NCBI GenBank assembly: GCA_963831105.1
Contig: CAWHOS010000008.1
Span: forward strand, 1 to 64,000
Length of the DNA: 64,000 bases
From: DATFQI01 sp963831105
Lineage (GTDB): Bacteria; Actinomycetota; Thermoleophilia; Solirubrobacterales; Solirubrobacteraceae
Direction: 5' to 3'
Under the pieces are notes generated by a model. It ran no database searches and was not told the origin of the DNA. It was given only the letters and a program-made list of their open reading frames with translations. Shown here piece after piece: positions 30,919 to 39,735 of this stretch. The position numbers were made by a program, and so were the translations under genes. Numbering within the stretch: the first letter of the stretch is position 1; each line of letters starts with the position of its first letter.

Positions 30919-31732
30919 ATGCGGCGCGACCGCGCCCGGCGCAGCGACCCGATGTTCGCCCTCGACCGCTTCGAGTGGGGCGCTCCGGATCGGCTCGAGG
31001 TGGCCGGCAGCTTCTCCGGCCTGGAGGGCCGCCCCGCGGCAGACCCGGTTCTGACCGTCCACGGGCCGGACGGGCCGCACCGCTTGCCCGCGATCGAGGA
31101 CGGTGCCGGTCCGCCCGCGGACGGCTCGCCATGGGCCGCGGCGTTCGCGTGGCTGGAGGCGCCGGTGGCGTTCGACCATGCCCGTCTCGAGCTCGGCCCG
31201 GCGCTCGCCGTCGAGCTGCCCGGACCCGGCCAGGGCGAGGCCGGCAGCTCGCTGCCCGTCTCGACCGCAAACGAACACAACGGCTGTCGCGGACACCGGT
31301 GGCGCCGCCGGCCGGCTGCGCCTGGAGGCGCAGCTGCTGGACGCGCGGCAGGAGCTCGAGGAGACGCGCGTCGCGGCGCAGCGCGCGCAGGAGGAGCTCG
31401 ACCGCGCGCAGGCGGACCTGGCCGCCGAGCGACAGCGCGGGGCCGACGACGCCGAGCGGTTCCGCGAGGGGCTCGCCCGGGTGCGGGCTTCGGCCGAGGA
31501 GGCGATCGGCGCGGCCGAGCTCGCGCGCTCGCGCGCTGAGCAGGAGGCCCAGACCGAGATCGCCGCCCTTCGCGAGCGCGTCGCCGCGCTCGAGCCGGCG
31601 GCCGGCGAGCTCGAGACGACCCGCTCCGAGCTCGACGACGCCCGGAGCACGCTCGCGGAGGCCCGCGCCGGTGCGCAGTCGCTGCTCGACGTGCTCGTGC
31701 ACGAAGCGGAGCCTCAGGCCAAGGGGCGGTGA
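30919..31732 (+). CDS. Conserved hypothetical protein with a long coiled coil, one frameshift
   Basis: The N-terminal ~110 residues are beta-rich (FALDRFEWGAPDRLEVAGSF, DPVLTVHGPDGPHRLPA, AAAFAWLEAPVAFDHARLEL). After a one-base frame change near 31265, ~150 residues form a heptad-rich coiled coil (LEAQLLDARQELEETRVAAQ through LEPAAGELETTRSELDDAR). ATG 30919 or 30952 may be used. No family is recognised. The stop overlaps the next gene's GTG, making it the first member of a five-gene overlapping operon. Confidence 0.6.
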
Positions 31733-32847
31733 GGACGTACGTACCTGGCCTGTGCCTCCTGGTGTGCGCGGTGATGCTCGCGCCTCCGGTAGCCGCGGGC
31801 CAGGATCGGTCGCCGACGCCGTCGGCCGATGAGCTCTGGCGCACCTACCCGCTGCAGGAGAGCCCCGAGCCCAGCGAGACCCTGACCCCGACCGCCTCCT
31901 CCCGCCCCGCGGAGGCGCCGCCGGCCCCCGACGACGGCGCGCCGCTCGCGCTGATCGGAGTGGCCGGCCTGTTCGTCGCGCTCGCCGGCGCATTGGCGCT
32001 CCTGCGGGTCCGCTCGCGGCCGCCGGCCCTGGCGCGCCCGCGATGGGGGGCGCCGCTGCTGGTGACCGCGGCCGCGACCGCGATGCACCCCGGCCAGCGG
32101 CCACGCTCGCCGCGGCTCACCGCGTTGGGCGACGGACCGTCTCAATGGTCGGGCGACTCGCCGGGGGATCCCGCGCGACCGCCGGACCCGCGCCGGGCGT
32201 GGACCGCGGAGGTGCAGTGGAGCGACACGCGCTTCGAGGTGGTCGCGCGAGCGGGGAAACGTGGCAAGGAGGTCTCCGTCGCCACGTCCCGCCCGCTGCA
32301 GTGGCCACCTTCCGGCCCGAAGGCCGTGAGGGACATGAGCCGGGCGGTGGAGCGCCTCGAGGCGTCGATGCTCGCGGCGGGCTGGACGTCGCTTCCGCCC
32401 GGGGAGGCCTGGTACTCCAAGCGCTTCGCCTGGGCGGCGACCACCCCGCGCGAGGAGCAGCGGTCGCCCGCACCGGTGCCGCACTCCGGTCGCTTCAAGC
32501 GCCAGACGGAGTGGCCGGCCGGCAGCGAGCAGCTGTGGCGCTGCGAGATCAAGTGGCACGCCGGCTACGCCAACTCCGACTTCCGGGCCGTCGCCCACGG
32601 GCCGAAGCGCCATCGCGGCGTCACCCTGGGCCACTCCGAGACCTTCAAGTGGCTTCTGAAGGGCGTTCCCGCGGCGAGCGACGCCCGCTTCCTCGGCCAG
32701 GTCCGCCGGCTCGCCGACCGTCTCGCCGCAGCCGGGTGGGAGCCGGCCGGCCGCGGGCCCAGTTGGTACGAGCTGCGCTTCGTCTGGCGGCGGGAGGGCG
32801 CGCCGCCGGAGCAGCTCGATCCCGCCCCCGTGGAGGCCGACCGGTGA
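31729..32847 (+). CDS. Secreted/membrane protein with two copies of an unknown ~75-aa domain
   Basis: This 372-aa protein has a signal-like N-terminus (VPGLCLLVCAVMLAPPVAA) and a membrane helix (LALIGVAGLFVALAGALALL, residues ~68-90). Two similar repeats follow: residues ~157-235 (AEVQWSDTRFEVVARAGKRG, then GWTSLPPGEAWYSKRFAWA) and ~267-350 (CEIKWHAGYANSDFRAVAHG, then GWEPAGRGPSWYELRFVWR). The shared pattern is W-x-I/VxW...GW...G..WY..RF.W, so this is an internal duplication of an unrecognised domain. It overlaps both neighbours by 4 nt. Confidence 0.65.
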   Translation: MRTYVPGLCLLVCAVMLAPPVAAGQDRSPTPSADELWRTYPLQESPEPSETLTPTASSRPAEAPPAPDDGAPLALIGVAGLFVALAGALALLRVRSRPPALARPRWGAPLLVTAAATAMHPGQRPRSPRLTALGDGPSQWSGDSPGDPARPPDPRRAWTAEVQWSDTRFEVVARAGKRGKEVSVATSRPLQWPPSGPKAVRDMSRAVERLEASMLAAGWTSLPPGEAWYSKRFAWAATTPREEQRSPAPVPHSGRFKRQTEWPAGSEQLWRCEIKWHAGYANSDFRAVAHGPKRHRGVTLGHSETFKWLLKGVPAASDARFLGQVRRLADRLAAAGWEPAGRGPSWYELRFVWRREGAPPEQLDPAPVEADR

Positions 32848-33425
32848 CGGCGCGCATCACCCGCGCCGGGTTCCTGTGGGCCGGCGCGGCGGCGGCCGGC
32901 GGCGCGACGGTCGCCCTGCGGGGCGGGGACGGCGCCTCGCACGCGGCGCCGTCGAAGTCCTCCGATCGCGAGATCCTGGCCTTCTTCCTGACGCTCGAGC
33001 AGGTCCAGGAGGCCTTCTACCGCCAGGCCGTCGAATCGGGCGGCCTGGACGGCGAGCTGCTCGAGCTCGCGAGCCGGGTCGGCGCCCAGGAGCGCGAGCA
33101 TGCGGCGTCCCTGACCCGGCGGCTGGGCGGCACCGCGCCGCCGCCGCCCGCCTCGGACTTCGGCGATGCCTTCGACTCCCCCGCGCGCTTCCGCGAGACC
33201 GCCATCGAGCTGGAGGAGACCGCGCTCGCCGGGTATGTCGGGCAGGCCGGCAACCTCGGCCGCGGGGCGATCGCGGCCGTGGCGACGCTGATCTCCGTGG
33301 AGGCCCGTCAGGTCGCGTGGCTGCGCGACCTCGCCGGCATCTCGCCGGCACCGCGGGCCGCCGATCCAGCCCGGAAGGCGGACGCCGTCCTCCGGGAGTT
33401 GCGCGACAAGGGATACATCGCATGA
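32844..33425 (+). CDS. Ferritin-like domain protein (first of a tandem pair)
   Basis: The 193-aa protein has an N-terminal export-type segment (RAGFLWAGAAAAGGATVAL) and a DUF4439/ferritin-like helical bundle: LAFFLTLEQVQEAFYRQAVE, ASRVGAQEREHAASLTRRLG and VATLISVEARQVAWLRDLAG. The Glu/His pairs (EREH, VEARQ) are those used for a di-metal site in this family, though one helix has Gln where His is usual. GTG start overlaps the preceding gene; its stop overlaps the paralogue downstream (ATGA). Confidence 0.78.
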   Translation: MTARITRAGFLWAGAAAAGGATVALRGGDGASHAAPSKSSDREILAFFLTLEQVQEAFYRQAVESGGLDGELLELASRVGAQEREHAASLTRRLGGTAPPPPASDFGDAFDSPARFRETAIELEETALAGYVGQAGNLGRGAIAAVATLISVEARQVAWLRDLAGISPAPRAADPARKADAVLRELRDKGYIA

Positions 33426-34108
33426 GCACGCCGACCCTCGCGGACATCGACCGCGACGAGGCCCTCACCGAGGCGATCGGCGAGCTCTGCGGCAGCACCC
33501 GCGCCGGCTTTCTCCGGACGACGGCGCTCGGCGGCGCCGCCATGCTCGCGGCCCTCGCGGCCCCCACAGTCGCTGCGGCCGAGATCGACGACGTGGCCAT
33601 CCTGAACTTCGGGCTGCGCTTCGAGCGGCTGCAGGCGACCTTCTACACGCAGGCCGACGAGATGGGCACGATCGCCTCGATGGCCGCGGCGAAGCGGGAA
33701 TGGGCGCGCACCCTGGGAGCGCACGAGCGCGCTCACGTGAAGATCATCAAGCAGGTGCTCGGGTCCAAGGCCGAGGGCCGGCCGTCGTTCGACTTCGGCA
33801 AGGCCAACGAGACCGACGCGGCGTTCACGAAGACGGCGGTCGCGATGGAGGACCTCACGGTCGCGCTGCTCGCCGGCGTCACGCCGAAGGTCAGGGACAA
33901 GGGACTCGTCGCCGCGCTGTTCGGCCTGCTGACGGTGGAGGCGCGGCACGCGGCCTGGGCGCGGCACATCGTCGGGTCCACCCCCGCACCGCGCGCCTTC
34001 GACGAGCCGATGACCCTCCGCCAGGTGCAGGGAGCGATCGCCCGGACGCGCTTCGTGGTCTCGCGCCCGCGGGTCTCGGGCACGCGCGCGCCCCGCTTCA
34101 CGGGCTGA
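33422..34108 (+). CDS. Ferritin-like domain protein (second of the pair)
   Basis: This 228-aa paralogue of the previous gene has a Tat/Sec-like leader (TRAGFLRTTALGGAAMLAAL) and the bundle helices AILNFGLRFERLQATFYTQA, RTLGAHERAHVKIIKQVLG and GLLTVEARHAAWARHIVG. The HERAH and VEARH pairs look metal-competent. An extracytoplasmic iron/metal or redox role is likely, but unproved. It overlaps neighbours at both ends by 1-4 nt. Confidence 0.8.
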   Translation: MSTPTLADIDRDEALTEAIGELCGSTRAGFLRTTALGGAAMLAALAAPTVAAAEIDDVAILNFGLRFERLQATFYTQADEMGTIASMAAAKREWARTLGAHERAHVKIIKQVLGSKAEGRPSFDFGKANETDAAFTKTAVAMEDLTVALLAGVTPKVRDKGLVAALFGLLTVEARHAAWARHIVGSTPAPRAFDEPMTLRQVQGAIARTRFVVSRPRVSGTRAPRFTG

Positions 34109-34896
34109 TGGCCCGGCGCCCCGCTGCCCTCGTCGTGGCGGCGGTCGCGGCGACGGCCGCGGTGCTCGCGGCGGGAACCGGCGGGGACGGGCCGCGCCGC
34201 GCCGATCTCGCCGCGGCGGATGCCCTCCCGGCGCCGGTGGCGCCCGCGTTCACGCCTGGGCCGCCCCACCGGCTCGGTGGCCGCCGCCACCGCGCCCTCT
34301 GGGCGCCCGTGAAGCGGCCGGCCGCGGTGCGGTCGGCGCCCGACAGCCGCGCGTCCACGATCGGCATGCTCGAGCCGGCGACACCGGAGGGCACCCGCAA
34401 TGTCGTCGCGGTCGCCGCGCGCGGTGAGGATCGAGCCGGACGCCCGTGGGTCAAGATCCGGCTCGCCGTGCTCCCCAACGGGACCACCGGCTGGGTTCCG
34501 CGGGCCGCGCTCGGCGGCTACGGGACCGTCCTGACCCGCCTCGTCGTCGACACCGGCGCGCTCACGGCCACGCTCTACCGGGAGGGGCGGGCGGTGCTGC
34601 ACGCGCCGGTCGGCGTCGGGACGACCGACACGCCCACGCCGCGCGGGGAGTTCTACGTCCGCAACCGGCTCACCCGCTACCGCAGCCCGACGTACGGGCC
34701 GGTCGCCTTCGGCACGAGCGCGCGCTCCCCGCAGGCGACCGACTGGCCCGCCGGCGGCTTCGTCGGCATCCACGGCACCGACAGGCCCGACCTCGTCCCC
34801 GGCCGGGTCTCCCACGGCTGCATCCGGCTGCGCAACGCCGACGTGCTCGCGCTCGCGAGACTGATGCCCGTGGGCACCCCCGTGACGATCCGCTGA
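34108..34896 (+). CDS. L,D-transpeptidase (YkuD) with SH3-like region
   Basis: This 262-aa secreted enzyme has a leader (ALVVAAVAATAAVLAAGTGG), an SH3-like stretch (VRSAPDSRASTIGMLE, WVKIRLAVLPNGTTGWVPRA) and the YkuD domain with FVGIHGTDRPDLVPGRVSHG and the catalytic SHGCIRLRNADV. The family forms 3-3 peptidoglycan cross-links or anchors proteins to the wall. It ends the five-gene overlapping operon, linking the ferritin-like pair to the cell envelope. Confidence 0.9.
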   Translation: MARRPAALVVAAVAATAAVLAAGTGGDGPRRADLAAADALPAPVAPAFTPGPPHRLGGRRHRALWAPVKRPAAVRSAPDSRASTIGMLEPATPEGTRNVVAVAARGEDRAGRPWVKIRLAVLPNGTTGWVPRAALGGYGTVLTRLVVDTGALTATLYREGRAVLHAPVGVGTTDTPTPRGEFYVRNRLTRYRSPTYGPVAFGTSARSPQATDWPAGGFVGIHGTDRPDLVPGRVSHGCIRLRNADVLALARLMPVGTPVTIR

Positions 34897-34911
34897 TCGG
34901 GCGCTAGGTGA

Positions 34912-35985
34912 TCACCGCAGCGCGGGCTCGAACGCCGGCATCACGCGCTCGGCCACGAGGCGGAGCTGGCCGCTGATGTCGGGCACGTTCTCGACCTCCT
35001 CGCCCGAGAAGAGCTTCACGATCGCCGGATCGGCGAGCGCGAGGATCATGTGGTTGACGCCGGTCGGCTGGATGTCCGACTTGATCTTCTCCACGCACTC
35101 CTCCGGCGTGCCGGCGATCGAGAGCTTCTCCGCGTACTCGGGCTTGAAGAGCTCGACCGCCTTGGGGATGTCGCCGGCGCCGAGCGCCTCGACGACCGGG
35201 GCGAGCTCGGCCGCGTCGATGCCGTGGCGGGCCAGCTGCTCCTCGGGCATCGAGGAGATGTAGAACGCCACGAGGATGCGCGCCGCGCGCTTGGCGGCCG
35301 CCGAGTCGTCGGAGACGACCGTCACGACCCACGCGCCGATGTCCAGTTCCTGCCAGTCGCGACCGGCCTTGTCGGCACCGATCCGGATGTTCTCGGCCAT
35401 GTAGTCGTACGCCTCGCGCGAGTAGGAGAGCGCGTGGTGCAGGCCCTCGGCGAGCTCGCCCGCCGCCTGGAAGGATCGCGGGCCCTTCATGCCGCCCATC
35501 TTGATCGGGATGTGCTCCTGGACGGGCCGGGCGAACGTGTAGAGGCCGTCGTACTTGAAGAAGTCGCCCTCGAACGTGATCGCGCCCTCGGCGAGGAACG
35601 TGCGCATCACGTGGATGGCCTCCTTGAGCCGCGACAGGGGCTTCTGGCGCGCCCAATCGATCCCGTACTGGGAGAGCAGGCCGAAGTTCCCGGTCGACAC
35701 GACGAGCTCGGTCCGCCCTCCGGTGAGCTCGTCGAGCGTCGCGACCTGCTGGCAGATCAGCGTCGGCTCGCGCAGGAAGACGTGAGTGACGTTCGGGCCG
35801 AAGCGGATGCGCTCGGTCTTGTCGGCCGCCGCCGCGAACAAGACCCAGAGGTCCTTGTGCCAGGTCTCGTCGACCGAGTAGGCCGCGTAGAAGCCCAGCT
35901 CGTCGGCCGTCTTGATCGTGTCGATCGACTCGCCGAGCGGATAGTCCGGGAGCATGCAGAAGCTCCAGCGCATCCCGTTGCCCAT
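34912..35985 (-). CDS. LLM-class flavin/F420-dependent oxidoreductase
   Basis: This 357-aa luciferase-like monooxygenase family protein shows GESIDTIKTADELGFYAAYS, RIRFGPNVTHVFLREPTLIC, the typical LDELTGGRTELVVSTGNFGL and IPIKMGGMKGPRSFQAAGEL. Such enzymes use F420H2 or FMNH2; F420 is likelier in this lineage. It is the last gene of a minus-strand set that includes an FAD oxidase and an Fe-S protein (30-bp gap to the 90-aa gene), so it may act in the same oxidation pathway. Confidence 0.87.
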   Translation of the reverse strand: MGNGMRWSFCMLPDYPLGESIDTIKTADELGFYAAYSVDETWHKDLWVLFAAAADKTERIRFGPNVTHVFLREPTLICQQVATLDELTGGRTELVVSTGNFGLLSQYGIDWARQKPLSRLKEAIHVMRTFLAEGAITFEGDFFKYDGLYTFARPVQEHIPIKMGGMKGPRSFQAAGELAEGLHHALSYSREAYDYMAENIRIGADKAGRDWQELDIGAWVVTVVSDDSAAAKRAARILVAFYISSMPEEQLARHGIDAAELAPVVEALGAGDIPKAVELFKPEYAEKLSIAGTPEECVEKIKSDIQPTGVNHMILALADPAIVKLFSGEEVENVPDISGQLRLVAERVMPAFEPALR

Positions 35986-36015
35986 CTGGTCTCCTCTCCT
36001 AGGTGCGTTGCGAGC

Positions 36016-36288
36016 CTACTCCTGGACGTCCGGGCGGTCCACGGGCATCGTCTCGGACTCCGCGCCGGCGAGCAGCACCTCGTCGGCGAAGTGCTCGTGC
36101 ATCCAGTCCAGGTGGTCCCAGCGGCTGTCGACGATGCGCTTCGTGTCCCATGCGGGCAGATCCTGCTGGCCGGTCAGCTCCATCAGCGCCGGGTCGACCT
36201 CGTAGACGTGCTCGAAGCGCATGACGACGGCGTCGGTGATCCGCTGCGGTTCGGGCGGTTTCTGGTCGCCCAGCCGGAAGATGCTCAT
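36016..36288 (-). CDS. Hypothetical 90-aa protein within the oxidase operon
   Basis: The small acidic protein (PPEPQRITDAVVMRFEHVYE, DSRWDHLDWMHEHFADEVLL) has no recognised domain. It overlaps the FAD oxidase stop by 4 nt and precedes the LLM gene. Placement suggests a subunit or accessory protein of the oxidase complex. Confidence 0.6.
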   Translation of the reverse strand: MSIFRLGDQKPPEPQRITDAVVMRFEHVYEVDPALMELTGQQDLPAWDTKRIVDSRWDHLDWMHEHFADEVLLAGAESETMPVDRPDVQE

Positions 36289-37811
36289 GCGGGGCGCTCC
36301 TCCTCATAGGCCTCGTCGAGCGACTGCTTGCCCGGGTTCATGACGTTGTTGGGGTCCAGCGCGCGCTTGATCGCCTTCACGACCTGCCAGGCGCCGCCCA
36401 TCTCGGCCGGCACGAGCTCCGCGTCGCCTTCGCGCGTGGCCCCGTGGCACGCGGTGATCGAGCCGCCGTAGGAGAGCGTCACCTCGGAGATCTCGCGCTT
36501 GCAGCTCACCCACGCGGCCCAGTTCTCGTCGTCGAGACGCTGCTCCCAGATGCCGACGTCGATCTCGACCAGGTAGTCGGCCCAAGGCTTGTAGGGGCCG
36601 CTGGTGTAGGCGAACATCCCCCAGTCGTCGAAGATGCCGTACCGCTCGCGGTAGCGCGAGACGATCGCGTGCCACTCCTCGCGCACCTGCGGGAGCACGG
36701 AGTAGTTGAGCGCCGCGTCCTCGCAGTGCCAGGACATCATCACCGCCTGGCCCTCCTTGGAGCGGCCGTGGAGGGGCGTCGCGTAGCGATCGTGCCGCGA
36801 GGCCCAGTCGCCGGAGGAGATCTCGTCCCCGAGGTACTTGCCGCCGAGGCTGCGGCCGAGCTTCATCACGATCTTCGACGCCGGCTCCACCTCCGCGCGA
36901 CTGCCGTACATGGCCACGGCGACAACGGCCTTGACCGAGTCCGGCTGCGGGATGTAGGCCTCGTCGTCACGCCGCAGGTAGGCGACCTTCCACTCGTCGA
37001 AGAGGACGACCCCGGCGAGCGTCGCGAGGCCCGACTTCGTGAGCACCCCCGTGGTCTCCCACGCCTTCATGTAGTCGTCGAAGGCGAAGAACGCCGCGAA
37101 CTCCACTTCCGGCCGGGGCGCGAGCTCGAGCGTGGCCTCGGTGCAGATGCCGAGCGTTCCCTGGTGGCCCGTGAACAGCTGCTTGAGGTTGAACGCGGTC
37201 GAGGACTTGCGCAGCTTGCGCCCGCCGCCGTCGCCGATCTCGACGATCTCGCCCGTGGGCAGCACGACCTCCATCGAGACGACGTTCTCGCGCGTGTGAC
37301 CGAAGCGCGCCCCCAGCAGCGACCAGCCGCCGGTGCCGATGCGCCCGCCCACCAGGGAACACGGGTACGAGGCGGGGTCGTCGGGATAGAAGACGCCGTG
37401 GCGCTTGAGCTCCTCGTTGAGCTTGAGCATGTTGATGCCGGGCCCGACGGTCACGGTGCGGTCGACGAGGTCGATCTCGTGGATCCGGTTCATCAGCTTC
37501 ACGTCGACCAGGATCCCGCCGCGGAGCGGGACCGCGCCGTCCGAGAGCCCGGTGCCACCCGCGCGGGGCACCACCGGGATGCGCAGGCGGTTGGCGAGCT
37601 TGACGACGTCGGAGACCTCCTGCGCCGTGCGCGGCAGGACCGCCACGTCGGGCATGAACTCCGCCCACCGGTGCACGGGGAACGGCGCCGGGACGCGCGT
37701 CCGGTTCACCCGCGAGCTGAGGTTGGGCAGCACGCGCTCGTCGTCGCCGATGATCGCGCGCAGCTCGTCGACCACCGCATCGTCGACGGCGCTCTTGAAC
37801 GCGACGCTCAT
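36285..37811 (-). CDS. FAD-linked oxidase, VAO/4-cresol dehydrogenase or glycolate oxidase-like
   Basis: This 508-aa enzyme has the PCMH FAD-binding domain (VVPRAGGTGLSDGAVPLRGG, RTVTVGPGINMLKLNEELK, TGGWSLLGARFGHTRENVVS). The large C-terminal substrate domain ends in LDPNNVMNPGKQSLDEAYEE, characteristic of the VAO/GlcD group. It would oxidise an alcohol, hydroxy acid or phenol. It overlaps the Fe-S protein gene by 4 nt (ATGA), indicating a complex in which electrons pass from FAD to the Fe-S subunit. Confidence 0.85.
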   Translation of the reverse strand: MSVAFKSAVDDAVVDELRAIIGDDERVLPNLSSRVNRTRVPAPFPVHRWAEFMPDVAVLPRTAQEVSDVVKLANRLRIPVVPRAGGTGLSDGAVPLRGGILVDVKLMNRIHEIDLVDRTVTVGPGINMLKLNEELKRHGVFYPDDPASYPCSLVGGRIGTGGWSLLGARFGHTRENVVSMEVVLPTGEIVEIGDGGGRKLRKSSTAFNLKQLFTGHQGTLGICTEATLELAPRPEVEFAAFFAFDDYMKAWETTGVLTKSGLATLAGVVLFDEWKVAYLRRDDEAYIPQPDSVKAVVAVAMYGSRAEVEPASKIVMKLGRSLGGKYLGDEISSGDWASRHDRYATPLHGRSKEGQAVMMSWHCEDAALNYSVLPQVREEWHAIVSRYRERYGIFDDWGMFAYTSGPYKPWADYLVEIDVGIWEQRLDDENWAAWVSCKREISEVTLSYGGSITACHGATREGDAELVPAEMGGAWQVVKAIKRALDPNNVMNPGKQSLDEAYEEERPA

Positions 37812-39112
37812 GACCGCGCCTCCTGCACCGGCCCGTGACTGTGCCCGCCCACGTCGATCCCGGCCGAGTGGGCGACGAGCTCGAAGAGGTCCATCACCTC
37901 CAGCGGCACCTCAGCCGCCGCTCCGGCCTGCGACAGCGGCCGCTCCGACCACGGGCAGGCGCTGATCAGCGTGTCGACCTCCAGCTCCTGTGCGCGCGCG
38001 ACGCGCCGGCGGCTGATCTCCTCGGTGATCTCCGGCTTCTCCACCGGCAGGCCGCCGCCCCCACCCGAGCAGTAGGACCACTGCGTGACGTGGTCGACGT
38101 CATTGAACGTGATGCCCGGCACCGCTCGCAGCAGCTCCCGCGGCGCCTCGTGGACGCCCTTGCGCTTGTTGAGCCGGCACGGGTCGTGGTAGGTGACCGT
38201 GCGCTCGACGGGGCGGGTGAGCTGGATGCGGCCCTCCTTGACCAGGTCGTTGACCAGCTCGACGCCGAGCACGATCTCGAAGTCGTACTCGTCGCCGAAG
38301 TAGCGCGGGTAGTCCTCCGTGAACGCGATGAAGTCGTGCGGGTCGGGAGCGATGATCCGCTTGGCTCCTACGGCGCGCCAGTCCGCGACGTTGTGGTCGG
38401 CGTGCCGGCGGGCGAGCTCGACGTAGCCCATCTCCGCGGCCGGCCCGCCGCAGCACCACTGCTCGCGCATGAGTCCGAACTCGACGCCGGCGCGCTGGAG
38501 CAGCTGCGCGAACGCGCGCGTGTAGGAGGTCCGGTAGAACGCCGCCTCGCAGTCGACGAAGAGGATCGTCTCGCCACCCACGGCGATGTCGAGGCCGTCG
38601 GCCCAGTCGGCGACGTGCTCCTGATTGACGGGGACGTCGCCCAGCACGGGCTCGTTGTGCCGCTCGGCGAGCCGCTCGTTCCAGGCCTTCCAACCCTCGC
38701 GCTCGTTGCCCGTGTCGACCATCAGCGCGCGCATCGCCTTCACGACGTCGACGGTGCGCGTGCGATGCCGGTAGAAGTCGCCGGTGAAGAGCGTGTTCGG
38801 ACAGCGCAGCTCGCACGCCCCGCACTGCGTGCAGTGCACGTAGTCGTCGGCGACGTCCTCCACGCCGAGCAAGCCCTTCTCCATCGCCACGATGTTCGCG
38901 TGGAAGGCCGTGGGCGTGTGATTCTCGTTGCGCGTGACCTGCATGACCGGGCAGACCTCGCGGCAGAACTTGTGCCCGGAGGAGAAGCACCCGTACGCGT
39001 TCGTCCGCCACTGCTCGACGAACGCCTCGGTCAGGCGCCCGTCGCCGTTCGGGTCGTAGCCGTCGCCGGCGCTTCCGCCCTCGTCCAGTCCGTGCTTCCG
39101 GTCATCAGCCAC
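37808..39112 (-). CDS. GlpC/GlcF-like (Fe-S)-binding electron-transfer protein
   Basis: This 434-aa protein has an N-terminal ferredoxin-type cluster motif (YVHCTQCGACELRCPNTLF, with an earlier Cys near KFCREVCPVM). Two CCG-type domains follow (REQWCCGGPAAEMGY; YHDPCRLNKRKGVHEAP and WSYCSGGGGGLPVEKPE). Such subunits accept electrons from a flavin partner and feed quinone or heterodisulfide-like acceptors. It is the first gene of the four-gene minus-strand operon. Confidence 0.87.
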   Translation of the reverse strand: MADDRKHGLDEGGSAGDGYDPNGDGRLTEAFVEQWRTNAYGCFSSGHKFCREVCPVMQVTRNENHTPTAFHANIVAMEKGLLGVEDVADDYVHCTQCGACELRCPNTLFTGDFYRHRTRTVDVVKAMRALMVDTGNEREGWKAWNERLAERHNEPVLGDVPVNQEHVADWADGLDIAVGGETILFVDCEAAFYRTSYTRAFAQLLQRAGVEFGLMREQWCCGGPAAEMGYVELARRHADHNVADWRAVGAKRIIAPDPHDFIAFTEDYPRYFGDEYDFEIVLGVELVNDLVKEGRIQLTRPVERTVTYHDPCRLNKRKGVHEAPRELLRAVPGITFNDVDHVTQWSYCSGGGGGLPVEKPEITEEISRRRVARAQELEVDTLISACPWSERPLSQAGAAAEVPLEVMDLFELVAHSAGIDVGGHSHGPVQEARS

Positions 39113-39224
39113 GCCGACCCCCTCGTCACCTCGAAAGCCCTCGGCGCGGATCCTAAGGCTTCAAGAGAACGCCCGGCGACCGAGATCGCTCAGCAGCGGC
39201 GTCGGCCCTGCGATCATCAGGGGC

Positions 39225-39725
39225 ATGACCGACGACGAGCAGCAGCCCAAGAGCTTCGAGGAGGCGGCCCGCGAGCTCTTCGAGGAGCTCCGGGAGTCGA
39301 TGGAGCGCTATTCGCGCGCCGACCCGGAGGACATCGTGCGCGCCGCCGGCGTCGATCCCGATCAGGTGCGCGAGTGGGTCGACACCGCGGGCGAGTGGCT
39401 GCGCTCGCAGTTCGAGGGCGTCGGTGAGCAGCGCCGGCGACCGGCGGCTCAGGGCGAGGATTTCCTCCGCGACGCCGAGCCCGATCCGCTCGACGTGCCC
39501 ACCAAGGAGCAGGGCACCGCGCTGGCCGCGCTCGACTCGGGGCGCTGGACGCTCGAGCCCGGCACGGCCACGCTCTCGGTCAGCGGGGGCGGACCCGGGC
39601 CGCGCAACGCCCTCGGGCTGGTCCGCGAGCTGCGGGAGCGCGACTGGATCGACGCGGACGGCGCCGTCACGCTCGTCGGGCGCCATGCGCTCGGCCGCTG
39701 GCTGGCAACGGCCGAGCAGCACTGA
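39225..39725 (+). CDS. Hypothetical acidic cytosolic protein
   Basis: The 166-aa protein is helical and acidic at the N-terminus (FEEAARELFEELRESMERYS, GVDPDQVREWVDTAGEWL) and more mixed at the C-terminus (NALGLVRELRERDWIDADGA, HALGRWLATAEQ). No family is recognised. It stands alone between the oxidase operon and the convergent peptidase gene, 10 bp away. Confidence 0.65.
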   Translation: MTDDEQQPKSFEEAARELFEELRESMERYSRADPEDIVRAAGVDPDQVREWVDTAGEWLRSQFEGVGEQRRRPAAQGEDFLRDAEPDPLDVPTKEQGTALAALDSGRWTLEPGTATLSVSGGGPGPRNALGLVRELRERDWIDADGAVTLVGRHALGRWLATAEQH

Positions 39726-39735
39726 GACGTCGGCG

